Shown piece after piece: positions 25,512 to 38,080 of a stretch of DNA of 64,000 nucleotides (its first letter is position 1; each line of letters starts with the position of its first letter). Source of the DNA: Portunus trituberculatus (taxonomy: Eukaryota; Arthropoda; Malacostraca; Decapoda; Portunidae). The DNA is taken from assembly GCF_017591435.1 (NCBI RefSeq), contig NC_059303.1, positions 6,261,360-6,325,359 on the forward strand. Reading direction: 5' to 3'. The notes beneath the pieces were generated by a model. It searched no databases. It saw only the letters and a program-made list of their open reading frames with translations, and was not told the DNA's origin. Both the position numbers and the translations under genes were made by a program.

Positions 25512-26162
25512 ACTTGTACCATGGCATCCTAGGATCTGGCCAGGATTTCCCTTTGGATGGCGGGTACATGTATCAGCCTCCGCCAAGCACGCCGCCGCTC
25601 GCCGATAGAGGAACCAATACAGCGCGTCCCGCCTGTGAGTGGTGAGGGCGAGGCAAGGCGGCAAGGAACGGCAACGGGAATGCGAGATGAAAACACGGGT
25701 GAGAAGAACGACCGTAAAATAAGGACGAAAACACGACAAATCAAAAGTCAATCTGATAAAAGACAATTTAGAAAAAAAGTAAGGTAAAACACTGAAAATT
25801 ATATAAAACAAATACACTAAAATAAATCTACTGAAACATTCCATAGAAATTCTAATAAATTCCACAAACAAATTGCAATATACTAAAAAACATAAGCCAG
25901 AACACACCCCTCGGACTTCTCTTGTCACGGAGAGTGTTCGTTCACATACAAGTCAATAAACAAACTTTATAGCAAGATCACCATGTAAGTCTTGGCTTTT
26001 GGTGCGGCGATGACGAGCCACTGACGCTGCTCACTGGGGATCTATGGAGGCAGTGCGTGGCTGGTGGATTTTTGAGCTGGGAGGAAGGGATAGGAGGATG
26101 TGGAGAGAGTATAGAGAAGGGAGAGCGTGACGGGACAGGACGTCGGAGCTGACTAGTGACCC

Positions 26163-26165
<3 letters not shown>
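25509..26165. other. no feature recognised
   Basis: Mixed sequence, AT-rich from 25690 to 25980. No supported gene. Confidence 0.45.

Positions 26166-26202
<37 letters not shown>
26166..26202. repeat. (AC)n microsatellite
   Basis: Pure AC repeat of about 37 bp. Confidence 0.96.
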
Positions 26203-26207
<5 letters not shown>

Positions 26208-26538
26208 AGCGTCACGAGAGATATATTCAAGTAAATCAGAACAACATTAATACGCGGCCATATATCCGCCGTTATTGTTGCAGCTCTGCCATAATTCGCT
26301 TTAATGTTAGTCTCGTGTCGATAATTTCACGCTAAATTATTGGTGTTGTAAAACTTGCCAAGATAAGTCATCGCCGTGGCAGTTTGAGTCTGGCAACAGT
26401 AAACTTAAATCCGCATTCTCTCTTTAACTGAGCACTTGTTTCCCACGCCGAGAACTTTGTCAATGGAAAAAGCAAGTTTGCCCAAGTTCTACCAATAATA
26501 TATAAATGAGAGGAAGAACCGAACAGCTTTAAAGGGCA

Positions 26539-26543
<5 letters not shown>
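26203..26543. other. no feature recognised
   Basis: Non-repetitive sequence of balanced composition without a supported gene. Confidence 0.45.

Positions 26544-26577
<34 letters not shown>
26544..26577. repeat. (TC)n microsatellite
   Basis: Pure TC repeat of about 34 bp. Confidence 0.96.
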
Positions 26578-26581
<4 letters not shown>

Positions 26582-26918
26582 GCTTCGAACTCAGGGAAAA
26601 GAGATGGAATGCGAGATATCAAGCTCCAAGCAAGAGCGGGAAACGGCAAGTCTCAAGCTTCACGGGGAAGAAAGAAGTTAAGAACGACAATCAGCTGAAG
26701 ATGAAACAGCGTCCCGTAAAGTATGATGGCGGAGGCTGCTCGAAAAGAAAAGAAAAAGGTAAAACATAAAAACACTGACAAGATACGAAACTCATAGATG
26801 AAAATAGCGAAAGAGAAAGAAAAAAACGACAGAAGTTAAAGATGAATAGGAATGAAACAGAAGGCCAAGGGAACAGAAAGAAAAGAACCGCTGAAAAGGC
26901 AAAAATCTAAGAAAGACC

Positions 26919-26919
<1 letters not shown>
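26578..26919. other. purine-rich sequence, possible old duplication
   Basis: AAGTTAAGA.C..AAT and GATGAAACAG words at about 26687-26710 recur loosely at about 26833-26860, roughly 145 bp apart. This is a weak match. No gene is seen. Confidence 0.35.

Positions 26920-26982
<63 letters not shown>
26920..26982. repeat. (GA)n microsatellite
   Basis: Pure GA repeat of about 62 bp. Confidence 0.97.
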
Positions 26983-26983
<1 letters not shown>

Positions 26984-27270
26984 GTAAGTGAGGAGAAAAT
27001 GTGAAATTTGGTCATGTCATGAAAACGTTCAAGAGCAAAGGAGGTTAAGAAGGAGGTAAGTGAAGGAAAACACAAAGGGAAGAGGAGAAAACTGAAGGAA
27101 AATGGAGAAGGAAAGGACATGATGAGAATAGAAGATGAAATACGATGAGAGGGAAGGAGGAGGAGAACAGAACATGGAGAGAGAAGGAATAAATGACAGA
27201 GGGAAGGGATGAAATTAAATGAAAAAGGAAAGACAGACACACACAGAACAAACCAAAGAAAAAAATGGAG

Positions 27271-27273
<3 letters not shown>
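26983..27273. other. purine-rich low-complexity sequence
   Basis: A/G-rich DNA between two GA arrays. The minus frames here are Ser/Leu/Phe composition artefacts. Confidence 0.6.

Positions 27274-27339
<66 letters not shown>
27274..27339. repeat. (GA)n microsatellite
   Basis: Pure GA repeat of about 65 bp. Confidence 0.97.
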
Positions 27340-27345
<6 letters not shown>

Positions 27346-28376
27346 TGAGAGGGGAGAGGGGGACGAGCAGAACAGAAAGTATTGATCTTGTAGTAGTTCT
27401 GTACGATGAGGGGAAAGCTACATGGTATGGGTGATCACCTGGTAACTGCCCGTCACCTTGTACCCTTGTTCCCTGATTCCTCCCGTCACAGGTACACTGA
27501 TGGACAAGCCTTTACTCCATCACCCTTCACTCCCTTACCCGCTCATCACCCCATCACAACCCACACCTCTGGCCCCTCACGCACCCTGCCATCAGCCCTG
27601 CCTCCCCTCACTCACTCCCTCCTTCCCTTGCACTCTTAACGGCCCTACTGAAAGGTGACCGTGCCCAGGATACAACACGCCGCTCTCTGATAAGCAAACC
27701 CGAGTAAACTTTATTTTTGCCGTGAAGTTAATATAAGTTTGACCAAGTGTCCGTGTAAGGGGAACCCGGGCAAAGAAAACGAGGTCTGAAAGGGTTAAAG
27801 GTGCATGACGGACGCAAGTACTCAACATGCGGTAAATATAATGATGGGTAATGTTGTACGTGGTTGTACGAGCAGAACAGGTGGTGGTGGCAGGCTGTGG
27901 TGGGCTAAAAGTACTGACAGTGGTAGAGATAGAGATAGGCTCAATATTCAGGCCTCCCTACTTTTCAACTCGAGCGGTTAGTCAAATAAACGTCCCCAAC
28001 TCAATATTGGTGGCGAGAAATAACTTCTGATGTCTGTTACTTGAACTTGAAATTCAAAGTAGGGAGCCTCTGCCGCCAGCAACGCCGCCGCCGCCCACAC
28101 CACCCATACTTGATAGAATGGTAAACAAGAAAATATGTTAAAGTACAAATCCAAACATAAAAATACATATGAATGGCGTGCCAATGTTTGCTTAGAGTTT
28201 ACATTGTATTGTTTGTCTTGTGCGTAACGATTTATTTGTCTTGTCTGCCCCTGTGTCGCGGCCTATCGATTATCGCGTGTGTGTTTGGCGGGAAGGAATC
28301 TACGCAGCGTATTTTGTAAGTAATAAAATCCTGGGATGCGTATGACAGCTCAGTCCGTAGCCAGCTCAGCACAAGC
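27340..28376. other. mixed sequence, no gene recognised
   Basis: 27480-27640 is C/T-rich with CACCCCATCAC words. The remainder is balanced. No supported gene. Confidence 0.45.
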
Positions 28377-28415
28377 AGCCAGCAGCCAGCCAGCCAGCTA
28401 GCCAGCCAGCCAGCC
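28377..28415. repeat. (CCAG)n tetranucleotide repeat
   Basis: CCAGCCAGCCAG repeats with CCAGCAG and CTAG variants. Confidence 0.9.
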
Positions 28416-28456
28416 AAAGAACACTATCCACCTACGCCAGCCTGTCCTGTTCAACC

Positions 28457-28488
<32 letters not shown>
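28457..28488. repeat. (CA)n microsatellite
   Basis: Pure CA repeat of about 31 bp. Confidence 0.95.
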
Positions 28489-28489
<1 letters not shown>

Positions 28490-28810
28490 CTGGAACTGCC
28501 TTTGACCTCTGCTTCGTCTTCATTAACCCAAGTTCTTTTCCTCGTTTTCTTTCTTTCCTTTTTAACTCGTGTCCTCACCCTAGTAGCTATTCAGAGACCT
28601 TGACTTAGCCATCAGTTTCATGTCGCATCAAGGGGCTTCGGCTTTAAGGTCAAAAGACTTGCTCCAGTTCAGTAACTGCTCCTCACGCTGCCCCGCTCTT
28701 CATCATTCTGATTAAGAGAAGTTTTCCTTTTCCAACTGCCTTTCATTTCGTTAACAGCCACGCCCTCAACACACTGCAGCTAGAGGGTGGATGTAAAGTT
28801 GCCTTCTTCT
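28489..28810. other. no feature recognised
   Basis: Mixed, slightly pyrimidine-rich sequence. No gene is seen. Confidence 0.45.
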
Positions 28811-28866
28811 CCTTCTCCTCCTCCTCCTCCTCCTCCTCCTCCTCCTCCTCCTCCTCCTCCTCCTCC
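28811..28866. repeat. (CTC)n microsatellite
   Basis: Nearly pure CTC triplets. The minus-strand reading is poly-Arg. Confidence 0.96.
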
Positions 28867-28958
28867 ACCTTTTCCCACTGTTCACCAAGACATAAAATTT
28901 ACATAAGTCGCAGCATGAAGGAAACGAGATACTACAGGCGTTCTGTCTTGCCACCTTT

Positions 28959-29092
<134 letters not shown>

Positions 29093-29800
29093 AAGACTGC
29101 CCCAAAAAACACTAAGGGTATTCATTTTCTCTCGTTTCACTGTTAGTTGTTTAAAAATACATTGAAATATTGGTCCTATATTGCGTACCTACAGGTGTAT
29201 ACTTTCCTCACGGTTCGTGTACGTAAAAATTAGACGAGTACGTTTGAGGGTTAACCTATACCCCTACTGGAAAAAAAAAAAAAAAAAAAACGTCGCCAGT
29301 AAAACATTTCTTTTTAATTACTCAACGTACACCACCACCACCACCACCGGAAACCCCCACCCACATCACCGCACCTCCACCACCACCACACTTTTTCTAA
29401 CACTTTTTTTACCTTTCCTCTTCCATCCTGCAGCAGCCCACCCTATCCCCTGCCCTTCCCTCCCTCCACGATCCCTGTAACCCTCTGCAGTACCTGACAT
29501 GCAAATACCGTTCACTTTTTGGCAACTACTCAGGAAGTCCCTCTGCTGCTCGGGCAGTTTTTCGTCACCATGTACTTGAGTTACAGTACCGTGGATACTC
29601 AAGAGGCGCAGACGGGACTGGGTTTAGGTCACCGGGACACCAACAGGACAGCAATGGGACTGGGGAGGAGGTCGTGCAGGGAAGGAGACGAGCAGCCAGG
29701 GAATAAAGAAGAGACGAGCCTACCCGAATGCTAACTAGTTCAAGTTGAGAGCCGCGCCGGGAGGGGTAGGAGGGATGGGAAGGGGAGCAAGAGACAGGAA
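29093..29800. other. mixed sequence, A-run and short CAC run
   Basis: A pure A-run of about 20 lies at 29271-29290, and a short CACCACCAC run at 29331-29347. A plus frame of 71 codons (29519-29734) has balanced composition but no family signature. Confidence 0.45.
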
Positions 29801-29835
29801 GGTGGTGGTGGTGGTGGTGGTGGTGGTGGTGGTGG
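29801..29835. repeat. (GGT)11 microsatellite
   Basis: Pure GGT repeat. Confidence 0.95.
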
Positions 29836-31041
29836 TCGCTGAAGGGAGGCAGTCAGTGTAGAGTTTATGCAAATGTTATGTGCTGGCTTTATTTAGATTT
29901 AGTAGAGAGGATTCATTTATACACAAACACTGAAACAACGACATCCTCAGTCAGCACACTAAACACAAAAAGGTGAAGGTCATGCTTCACTCTGCGTGTT
30001 TGTTTTACGTCTTAATATCATGAAAAAGTTCCCGCATAATTACAAAAAGGAAGGGATAAAAATCAGTTTTTAGGATGAATTAATATGAGGTTATTGATTT
30101 CAAAAGTCAATCAGTTAAATAAACCTGACGACTTTAAATTCATTATAATTTAGTGAGCGGGAAGCCGTGATTGGGGAAAGTTTGGCGGCGGGAGAAAAGG
30201 CTGAGCGGCGATGCCTCCCCGTGACTGGATAATGGAACACGAGGTGGAGGAAAGGTTAATTAAGAGCCGGAATTAAATACTACCAATTAGGTTAAGCGAG
30301 CTTAGCGTTTAATATTTGGGATTCGAAACGCCACAGTCTGCTGCCGCCCGCCGTAGGGCCAGACTGCCACCGTGGCCATCGTGTGTTCCTTTGTGGAATT
30401 CCTCAGAGACTAACGACACTCGCGGCGCTGCCATTATGCTCTTTACGCCGCCTTTCCAGATCACAGCGCTCACCCCATCCCCCCTGAATCTGGCCAGTTA
30501 TGGTACCCTCTCAGCAGTAGGTTATCGCTCACTGCCGTAATTATAGCCCAAACTGTCTCCTTAAAAGCCTCAACTGTCTGCATAAATATTCACCTAACTA
30601 TCTGCACTACTATTACTTCACTATCCAACCGTGAGTCTTTACCGACATTCCGTTGCTTCTGACCACGTTTCCTTAATACATCCGGAGACATTCTTCTTGC
30701 ACTGCTTAGGTCACCTGTTCTGTCATATATTGCTCCCCTATACAGATCTGACCATTTCTTCCATCCTACAGCACTTTCACGAGTCCAGAGGGAGCATGCA
30801 GGGCAGGAAGGCTGGGAAGGGACACAATGAAGGAAAAAGGGAATCTCGTGAATGTGTGTGAAGGAGGATATGTGGAAGAGAGATGTGTTAGTGGCGTAGG
30901 AAACCTTTGCAGAAGCCTCCGGCACACTTTCTCAACTCTCCTCCCCAGACACCCATAACTTTGGGCAGCCAACCAGCCCTCCTGGTGGGAGAGTCGTCGG
31001 CCGGCCAACCACACACAGACACAGACACAGACATAGACATA

Positions 31042-31042
<1 letters not shown>
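29836..31042. other. mixed sequence, no gene recognised
   Basis: About 1.2 kb of non-repetitive DNA. 30310-30540 is GC-richer with a 74-codon plus frame that I do not recognise. 31008-31042 is an imperfect ACAGACACAGACATAGAC run leading into the AC array. Confidence 0.45.

Positions 31043-31102
<60 letters not shown>
31043..31102. repeat. (AC)30 microsatellite abutting a LINE fragment
   Basis: Pure AC repeat of about 60 bp. The LINE-derived sequence starts immediately after it. Confidence 0.97.
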
Positions 31103-31107
<5 letters not shown>

Positions 31108-31410
31108 TCAACGGAATGGACCAAGTGGATAATGAGAAACTGATCCTGAGAGAAGAATATGACATTCGAAGCACAAGATCGCATAGTAAAAAGCTGAGAA
31201 AAGGAAGATGTCTGAGAGATGTTAAAAAAATATAGTTTCCCGCAAAGATGTATTGAGACGTGGAATAATTTAAATGAAGAAGTAGTGTCTGTAAGGAGTG
31301 TGCATACTTTTAAAGTAAGATTGGATAAGTGTAGATATGGAGACGGGCCACACGAGCATAAAGCCCAGGCCCTGGAAAACTACAACTAGGTAAATACAAC
31401 TAGGTAAAAT
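31103..31410 (+). mobile_element. 5'-truncated, frameshifted LINE (non-LTR retrotransposon) 3' end
   Basis: Translation from 31107 gives a basic segment with LILREEYDIRSTRSHSKKL and GRCLRDVKK. Shifting frame at the 7-A run 31224-31230 continues it as KKYSFPQRCIETWNNLNEEV, then VHTFKVRLDKCRYGD, to a TAG at 31387-31389. This matches the C-terminal tail of jockey/CR1-type reverse transcriptases, in which KYSF..R....WN.L...VV......F...LD is typical. The 3' UTR is two copies of ACAACTAGGTAAAT, a common form of LINE 3' terminus. The endonuclease and catalytic RT domains are missing, so it is a dead fragment. The clade assignment is from recalled family style and is uncertain. Confidence 0.8.
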
Positions 31411-31689
31411 ACACACACCGCGTAATGTTAGCACGCTCGACTCACAATCGAGAGGGCCGGGTTCGAATCCCGGTAAGCGGCGAGGCAAATGGGCAAGTCT
31501 CTTAATGTGTGGCCCCTGTTCACCAAGTAGTAAATAGGTACGGATGTAACTCGAGGGGTTGTGGCCTCGCTTTCCCGGTGTGTGGAGTGTGTTGTGGTCT
31601 CAGTCCTAACCGAAGATCGGTCTATGAGCTCTGAGCTCGCCCCGTAATGGGGAAGACTGGCTGGATGACCAGCAGAAAACCGAGGTGAA
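31411..31689 (+). mobile_element. tRNA-Val-derived SINE, copy B
   Basis: Same architecture as copy A: tRNA-like head 31418-31480, then a body with CTGTTCACCAAGTAGTAAAT, GGGGTTGTGGCCTCGCTTTC and GAGCTCTGAGCTCG, ending GGTGAATCACAC into an (AC)n array at 31690-31742. It begins within a short ACACACACC just after the LINE terminus, so the LINE end and the SINE start are only a few bases apart. The head carries a deletion of about 8 bases in the A-box region, which would be expected to weaken its own transcription. Confidence 0.88.
31418..31480 (+). pseudogene. tRNA-Val(CAC)-like head of SINE copy B
   Basis: Anticodon stem CTCGA/TCGAG around loop CTCACAA (31441-31447) gives anticodon CAC. The B box GGTTCGAATCC (31460-31470) matches the RNA polymerase III consensus exactly. 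The D-arm/A-box region is shortened relative to copy A. Confidence 0.8.

Positions 31690-31742
<53 letters not shown>
31690..31742. repeat. (CA)n tail of SINE copy B
   Basis: Pure CA repeat of about 52 bp directly following the SINE body. Confidence 0.96.
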
Positions 31743-31744
<2 letters not shown>

Positions 31745-32310
31745 AAAGGAACTACACTATAACGCTTTACTGAGTTATATCACTTTCCATATTGACGAAA
31801 ATACAACCATTATCGTTACTTATCGTCCCATAATGAGGTATACGACCAATGTAAAAGGTAATAACATGCCTAGACGTGTCATCAGTGTGTCAGGAACTTG
31901 GACTTCTGCAGATATATCGCCCCTGTTGGTGATACAAGACCCTACATCCCATCTCCTCTTAAAAAAAAAAGGACTTTCCAGATACCAGCTGCCAGACTGA
32001 AACACTCGTAAACAATATTCGACACATGACGGTGGTTTTCATGAGTCCCTGACAGGTGCGGGACAATACATCACAACTATGGTCGCGTCGCCTGCATGGG
32101 AAAAGACCACCCTCCGCCGCCATGCTGTAGGGACGCGAGGACCCAATACCCTGTGAATGATGCAGCGCGGCGCCACACACTCATGCATATTAATCGACCA
32201 CAACAGAGGCTGACACTGCCCGCCGCCATCACCAGTGTCAGTGAGGGCGACGGAAAACCACGTGGCCTCTATGTGTGATCGATACTGATATTGTGGAAGG
32301 TGGTAGGTCA

Positions 32311-32312
<2 letters not shown>
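31743..32312. other. no feature recognised
   Basis: Mixed sequence. No supported gene and no further LINE or SINE sequence was seen. Confidence 0.45.

Positions 32313-32361
<49 letters not shown>
32313..32361. repeat. (GT)24 microsatellite
   Basis: Pure GT repeat. An inverted AC array follows 70 bp later. Confidence 0.97.
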
Positions 32362-32362
<1 letters not shown>

Positions 32363-32428
32363 CCAGGAAAGCCTTACACGTCACGATCAACGAGAAATGG
32401 GTCACATCTCGTCAAGAGGATATCTCTA

Positions 32429-34173
<1,745 letters not shown>

Positions 34174-34237
34174 TAGTAGTAGTAGTAGTAGTAGTAGCAG
34201 TAGCAGTAGCAGTAGAAGTTTGTAGTAGTAGTAGTAG
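34174..34237. repeat. (GTA)n/(GCA)n trinucleotide repeat
   Basis: AGTAGTAGTAGT, then GCAGTA alternation, then AGTAGTAGTAG after a short GAAGTTT break. Confidence 0.93.
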
Positions 34238-34419
34238 AAGCGAGAAAAAAATATAAGAAAATCGAGGAGACGATAAAGAAAAGGAAAAATGAGAGAGAAC
34301 GAGAACAAAAAAAAAAAAAGCTAGCGAAGAGGAAAGAAAAGGAAGAGGAGGAGGAGGAGGAGCAGGAGGAAGAGGAGGAGGAACTCGAGAAGACAATGCC
34401 GTCCTGTATTAATTCACCT

Positions 34420-34420
<1 letters not shown>
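34238..34420. other. purine-rich sequence with GGA run
   Basis: A/G-rich. A GGAGGAGGA run lies at 34345-34382. Confidence 0.6.

Positions 34421-34487
<67 letters not shown>
34421..34487. repeat. (AG)n microsatellite
   Basis: Pure AG repeat of about 66 bp passing directly into a short ACACAC. Confidence 0.97.
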
Positions 34488-34490
<3 letters not shown>

Positions 34491-34514
34491 ACACACCGGG
34501 TGGAGATATGGAGA

Positions 34515-34531
34515 TACACACACACACACAC
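34515..34531. repeat. short (AC)n at the 5' boundary of SINE copy C
   Basis: Eight AC units sit exactly before CCTGTTCACCTAG, the body start shared with the other SINE copies. Confidence 0.9.
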
Positions 34532-34706
34532 CTGTTCACCTAGTAGGTAGGGATGTAAATCGAGGAGTTGTGACCTTGAGTCCCGGTGTGTGGTGTGTGC
34601 CTGGTCTCAGGCCTATCCCAAGATCGGAAATAATGAGCTCTGAGCTCGTTCCGTAGGGTAACGTCTGGCTGTCTCGTCAGAGACTGCAGCAGATCAAACA
34701 AACAGT

Positions 34707-34707
<1 letters not shown>
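34532..34707 (+). mobile_element. SINE copy C, tRNA head missing, variant 3' end
   Basis: Starts CCTGTTCACCTAGTAGGTAG and shares GAGTTGTGACCTTGAGTCCC, AAGATCGGAAAT and GAGCTCTGAGCTCG with copies A and B, more diverged than A is from B. The tRNA-like head is absent. In its place is a short AC array. The 3' end also differs: instead of GACCAGCAG..GGTGAAT it reads GACTGCAGCAGATCAAAC..ACAGTG before (AC)n at 34708-34778. It is either a truncated copy of another subfamily or a recombinant. Confidence 0.8.

Positions 34708-34778
<71 letters not shown>
34708..34778. repeat. (AC)n tail of SINE copy C
   Basis: Pure AC repeat of about 70 bp following the SINE body. Confidence 0.97.
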
Positions 34779-34779
<1 letters not shown>

Positions 34780-35685
34780 GCACTGCTCAACATACAGGGG
34801 GCGGGCCTCATAAAGGTTTGGCCGGCTAAGTGCCTCCCATCCATCTCAATAACGAAGACCCATTTACGGCGAGGGAGGAAAAGGGAGGCGGGAGAGGCTG
34901 GCGTGTAGCAGCGAGGCGGGAGGGAGAAGAGGCAAAGGGACAAGGGAATAAGAGGGAGGAAGAACACTACGTAGATTTATTATAATTTGCCTCCAATATT
35001 ACGCAGTCTGAGGATCCTTTTTATTTTTTCTTTACTTGAGTCTGAGCTGCAATTTTTTTTTTTTTAGAATTTTTAAGTGTGCAATGGTTTCTTTTTATTG
35101 CTTTTTTTCCTAATCTCATTTTTTCTTCAGTTAAGCGAAGTATACAAGTAAGGATCCGTTGAATAAAACAAACGAGTCTTCTGCGGTCACGTAATAGTGG
35201 TAGAGAAAACCGAAAAAGTGAACGAGTAACTAAACACGCAAGCACCGTGAGAGAGTGAGTATGTGAGTGAGTGAAAGCACAAACATAGAGAGCGAGTAAG
35301 TACGTGAGTGAGTGAATGAGTGAATGAATAATAAAGCACCAAAGTGACCCTGTGTAATCCAAGAAGGACGACGAGAACACTAAAACAATCCATCAACCAA
35401 CATAGATAAGACAAGGCAAGACATGACACACCACAGAAGACTACCCAACACACAATCATACCGACAACGAACTCACCGAACGGCCTGACTGCCTGACTAG
35501 CTGCTCCAGTGGGCGCCGCGTGGTGAGAGACTTATTAGAGATGCCCGAGCTGCCCCGTTGTCAAGTCAGTCATGCTAGGGTTCATTAGGAGGCTTGCGTG
35601 CATGTATGCCTGGCGATAGTGTTGAGCGACAGCCTGTTTGAACGTCGCGACCACAGAGAGAGGGGGGGTGGAGATGATGTTATCG

Positions 35686-35688
<3 letters not shown>
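34779..35688. other. mixed sequence, no gene recognised
   Basis: 34870-34970 is purine-rich and 35230-35330 is rich in GTGAGTGAGTGA-like words. No gene is supported. Confidence 0.45.

Positions 35689-35721
<33 letters not shown>
35689..35721. repeat. (GA)n microsatellite
   Basis: Pure GA repeat of about 33 bp. Confidence 0.95.
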
Positions 35722-35724
<3 letters not shown>

Positions 35725-35829
35725 ATCATACCATGCACACATTTATTTACCATCTAGACACTTAATCCACTGAACGTGATAAGCGAGTGAAGTTAATTGC
35801 TAGCTTATAATGTTGATTTGCTTCAAAGG

Positions 35830-36080
35830 CAGGATTTTCTTTAAAAACACGCTAGAAACACCAGTATATTCAAAGGTGGTGAAAACCATTAAACTTAAAG
35901 TGACTCAGTATGTGAAATTTAGTAACTTCAGCGCATAGAATAACTCAGAAATGAAACTCGAAGAAGAAGAATGAAAACTTGTCCAATTTGCGCAATTTTC
36001 TTTAAAAACTCAAATGGTAAACCAATATATTCAATTAAAATTAAGTTCACACTACCTTGATTGGTGAAAATCTGTTACTT
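35830..36080. repeat. diverged tandem duplication, about 160-bp spacing
   Basis: ATTTTCTTTAAAAAC at 35834 recurs at 35994. Each copy is followed by a C(C/A)A.TATATTCAA word and later GGTGAAAA.C. Identity is modest, with indels. Confidence 0.5.
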
Positions 36081-36083
36081 TAC

Positions 36084-36107
36084 ACCACCACCACCACCAC
36101 CACCACC
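36084..36107. repeat. (ACC)8 microsatellite
   Basis: Short pure ACC repeat. It lacks the flanking sequence of the dispersed repeat at 11.5 and 15.9 kb. Confidence 0.9.
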
Positions 36108-36729
36108 ATCAGACCACCCAGTAATCAAATGACAGAAATAACAAAAAGATAGATAAGAGAAATAATATCCATATAAAAAATAATATAAAAACATTACATT
36201 TAATAAAAAAAAACTCGTGCCGACTCAAGCTGTGAAACTGAATATCACACCCCGAGCAACCCATACATCAAGACTCACTGAATACCAAAACACAGACCAA
36301 CAAAATCCATGAACAATTAACAAAAATCACTAGAAAACACTAAATAAGGACATTACCACTAACATCACAAACATGTCACACCTTACGACTTCCATTCACA
36401 TATCTCTCACCTGCGCTTCTACCAATTACCTGTTTAAGACCCCCTTGATGAGCCCCTAGACCCTTCACCTCTCCCCCATAGCCGGTGTCACCTAATCTCA
36501 CCCTCCTATAATTACGGCACTCATTAAGGAGGTAATTGTGGGCGGCGGTAAGGGTTAATTATCATCTTGTCCGTGCTGGCTTGCCCTTCCTCCCCTCTGG
36601 CACCTTAACTCTCCCTTAATTGGATACTCAGCTTTGTTTACACTGTCTCACACGTCCAAGTGACTCCCCATCCTCCCTTCCTCCCCTTCCGTCCCTTTCT
36701 TTCTCCACAGTGTTAGTTTTTCCCCTCTA
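36108..36729. other. AT-rich then mixed sequence, no gene
   Basis: Non-repetitive DNA without a supported gene. C-rich around 36600-36700. Confidence 0.45.
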
Positions 36730-37150
36730 GGGTCATGTTATTGGCGGCCTAACACCACAGTGATTGTTTAGGTCTAAGGAAGTAATGTGTTCTGGCTTTT
36801 GTCAACGCAACGGAGACGAGAGTTCATATGAGACTGTGGTACCAGATTTCCTTTGTTTCTTGTCTTTCCAAGTGTTAAGATATCGGCAACACACATTAGT
36901 TTGCTGAAACCCGAGGAAGTAATGCGGTGTGCCCTTCATCAGCGCAGTGGCGAAGAGTTAATTTGAGATTATATTCCTAGTTTTTCTTTTCTATGTTTTT
37001 CTTCCTTCGTGGTGTCAAGATACTGGGCATCTTACACACTAGTGCTTGTTTAGACACGAGGAAGTAATGTGGTCTATCCTTCAACACATCGGAGACAAGT
37101 TCATCTAAAGCCATTTCACGAGCTTTTCTCTACTGGGTTACGTGCCTTGG
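36730..37150. repeat. degenerate tandem array, about 140-bp units (3 copies)
   Basis: GGAAGTAATG appears at 36778, 36915 and 37060, spacing 137 and 145 bp. Each copy is preceded by an ACACA.TAGTG.TTG-like stretch and followed by a G(T/A)(C/T)A.CGCA..GG(A/C)GA word. A TTTCTT-rich segment and a GTG(T/-)(T/C)AAGATA(T/C) word separate the units. Confidence 0.75.
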
Positions 37151-38080
37151 TGTGTTGACTTTTCGAGGGTTTAGTGCGAGTGTTTCAGAGAGATATGCCA
37201 CCATAGGAAGCTTAAGGAGTGTTAAAATAGTAGAGGGTTTATTAGAAGAGTCACCCACGTTGGCCACTGCCGCCTCCCTCAGGTCTTATTATTTTAGCAA
37301 GAAACTTACCACAGAAAACGATTGTATTTCAGGGCTGACTAAAGGACCGTGAATCGTTTCTTTCTCTCCCTTTGAGCAATACTATGAAATGTTTTACCTA
37401 AAAAACGACACTCAAAATAACTTTTCATATTATTTGCCGACATTGCCATCTCATTTAGAAGGCAGATCGCCGTCATAATAACATTCCGAACACATCAAAT
37501 CTTGTTACGAATCCCATCACTGACTGCCGCCCGCCCTTCCCCCTTGTTGGGCGTCCACACACGGCAGAAATTCGCCTGCTGTCGCCTTGCTGTGACATTA
37601 ACCACTTGCGGCAATAAATTAGCTCGAGGGAGAGAACCAATCAACACGTAATATCCTAATTTGGCTGCCTTGCCCCCTCCCCTTCAACTGCCTACCCATA
37701 ACCCTCCCATAATCCTCCATATCCCTCCCATAACCAGCCCCTCCCGCTCCCTAATAGCAGCTGTGAGCAAATTTAGGACTTACGTATTAAAACATTAAGA
37801 TCCAACACAATAAATGCACCCATAATAACCCCAAACCCCCCGTCATTATCACCCCCCCCATCATTCCCTCATTCCTATAAACATACCACTGCTCATATCA
37901 ATTACAAAAAATCTGCCGACCCTACCACCCTCCCCTATCAGCATCATTGCCATAGATGAGCGCAAATATTCCTAATTAAAAACAAATGTAAATCGTCGCC
38001 CCTCGATATGCTGGTTCTAAATGACAGCAGGTGACTGGGAACTGTTAGCTTGATTGCACGGCCTCGCGCTGAATAATGTA
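37151..38080. other. mixed sequence, no gene recognised
   Basis: A plus frame of 66 codons (37152-37352) has balanced composition but no recognised family. 37680-37960 is C-rich with CCCTCCC and ATAACC words. Confidence 0.4.
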
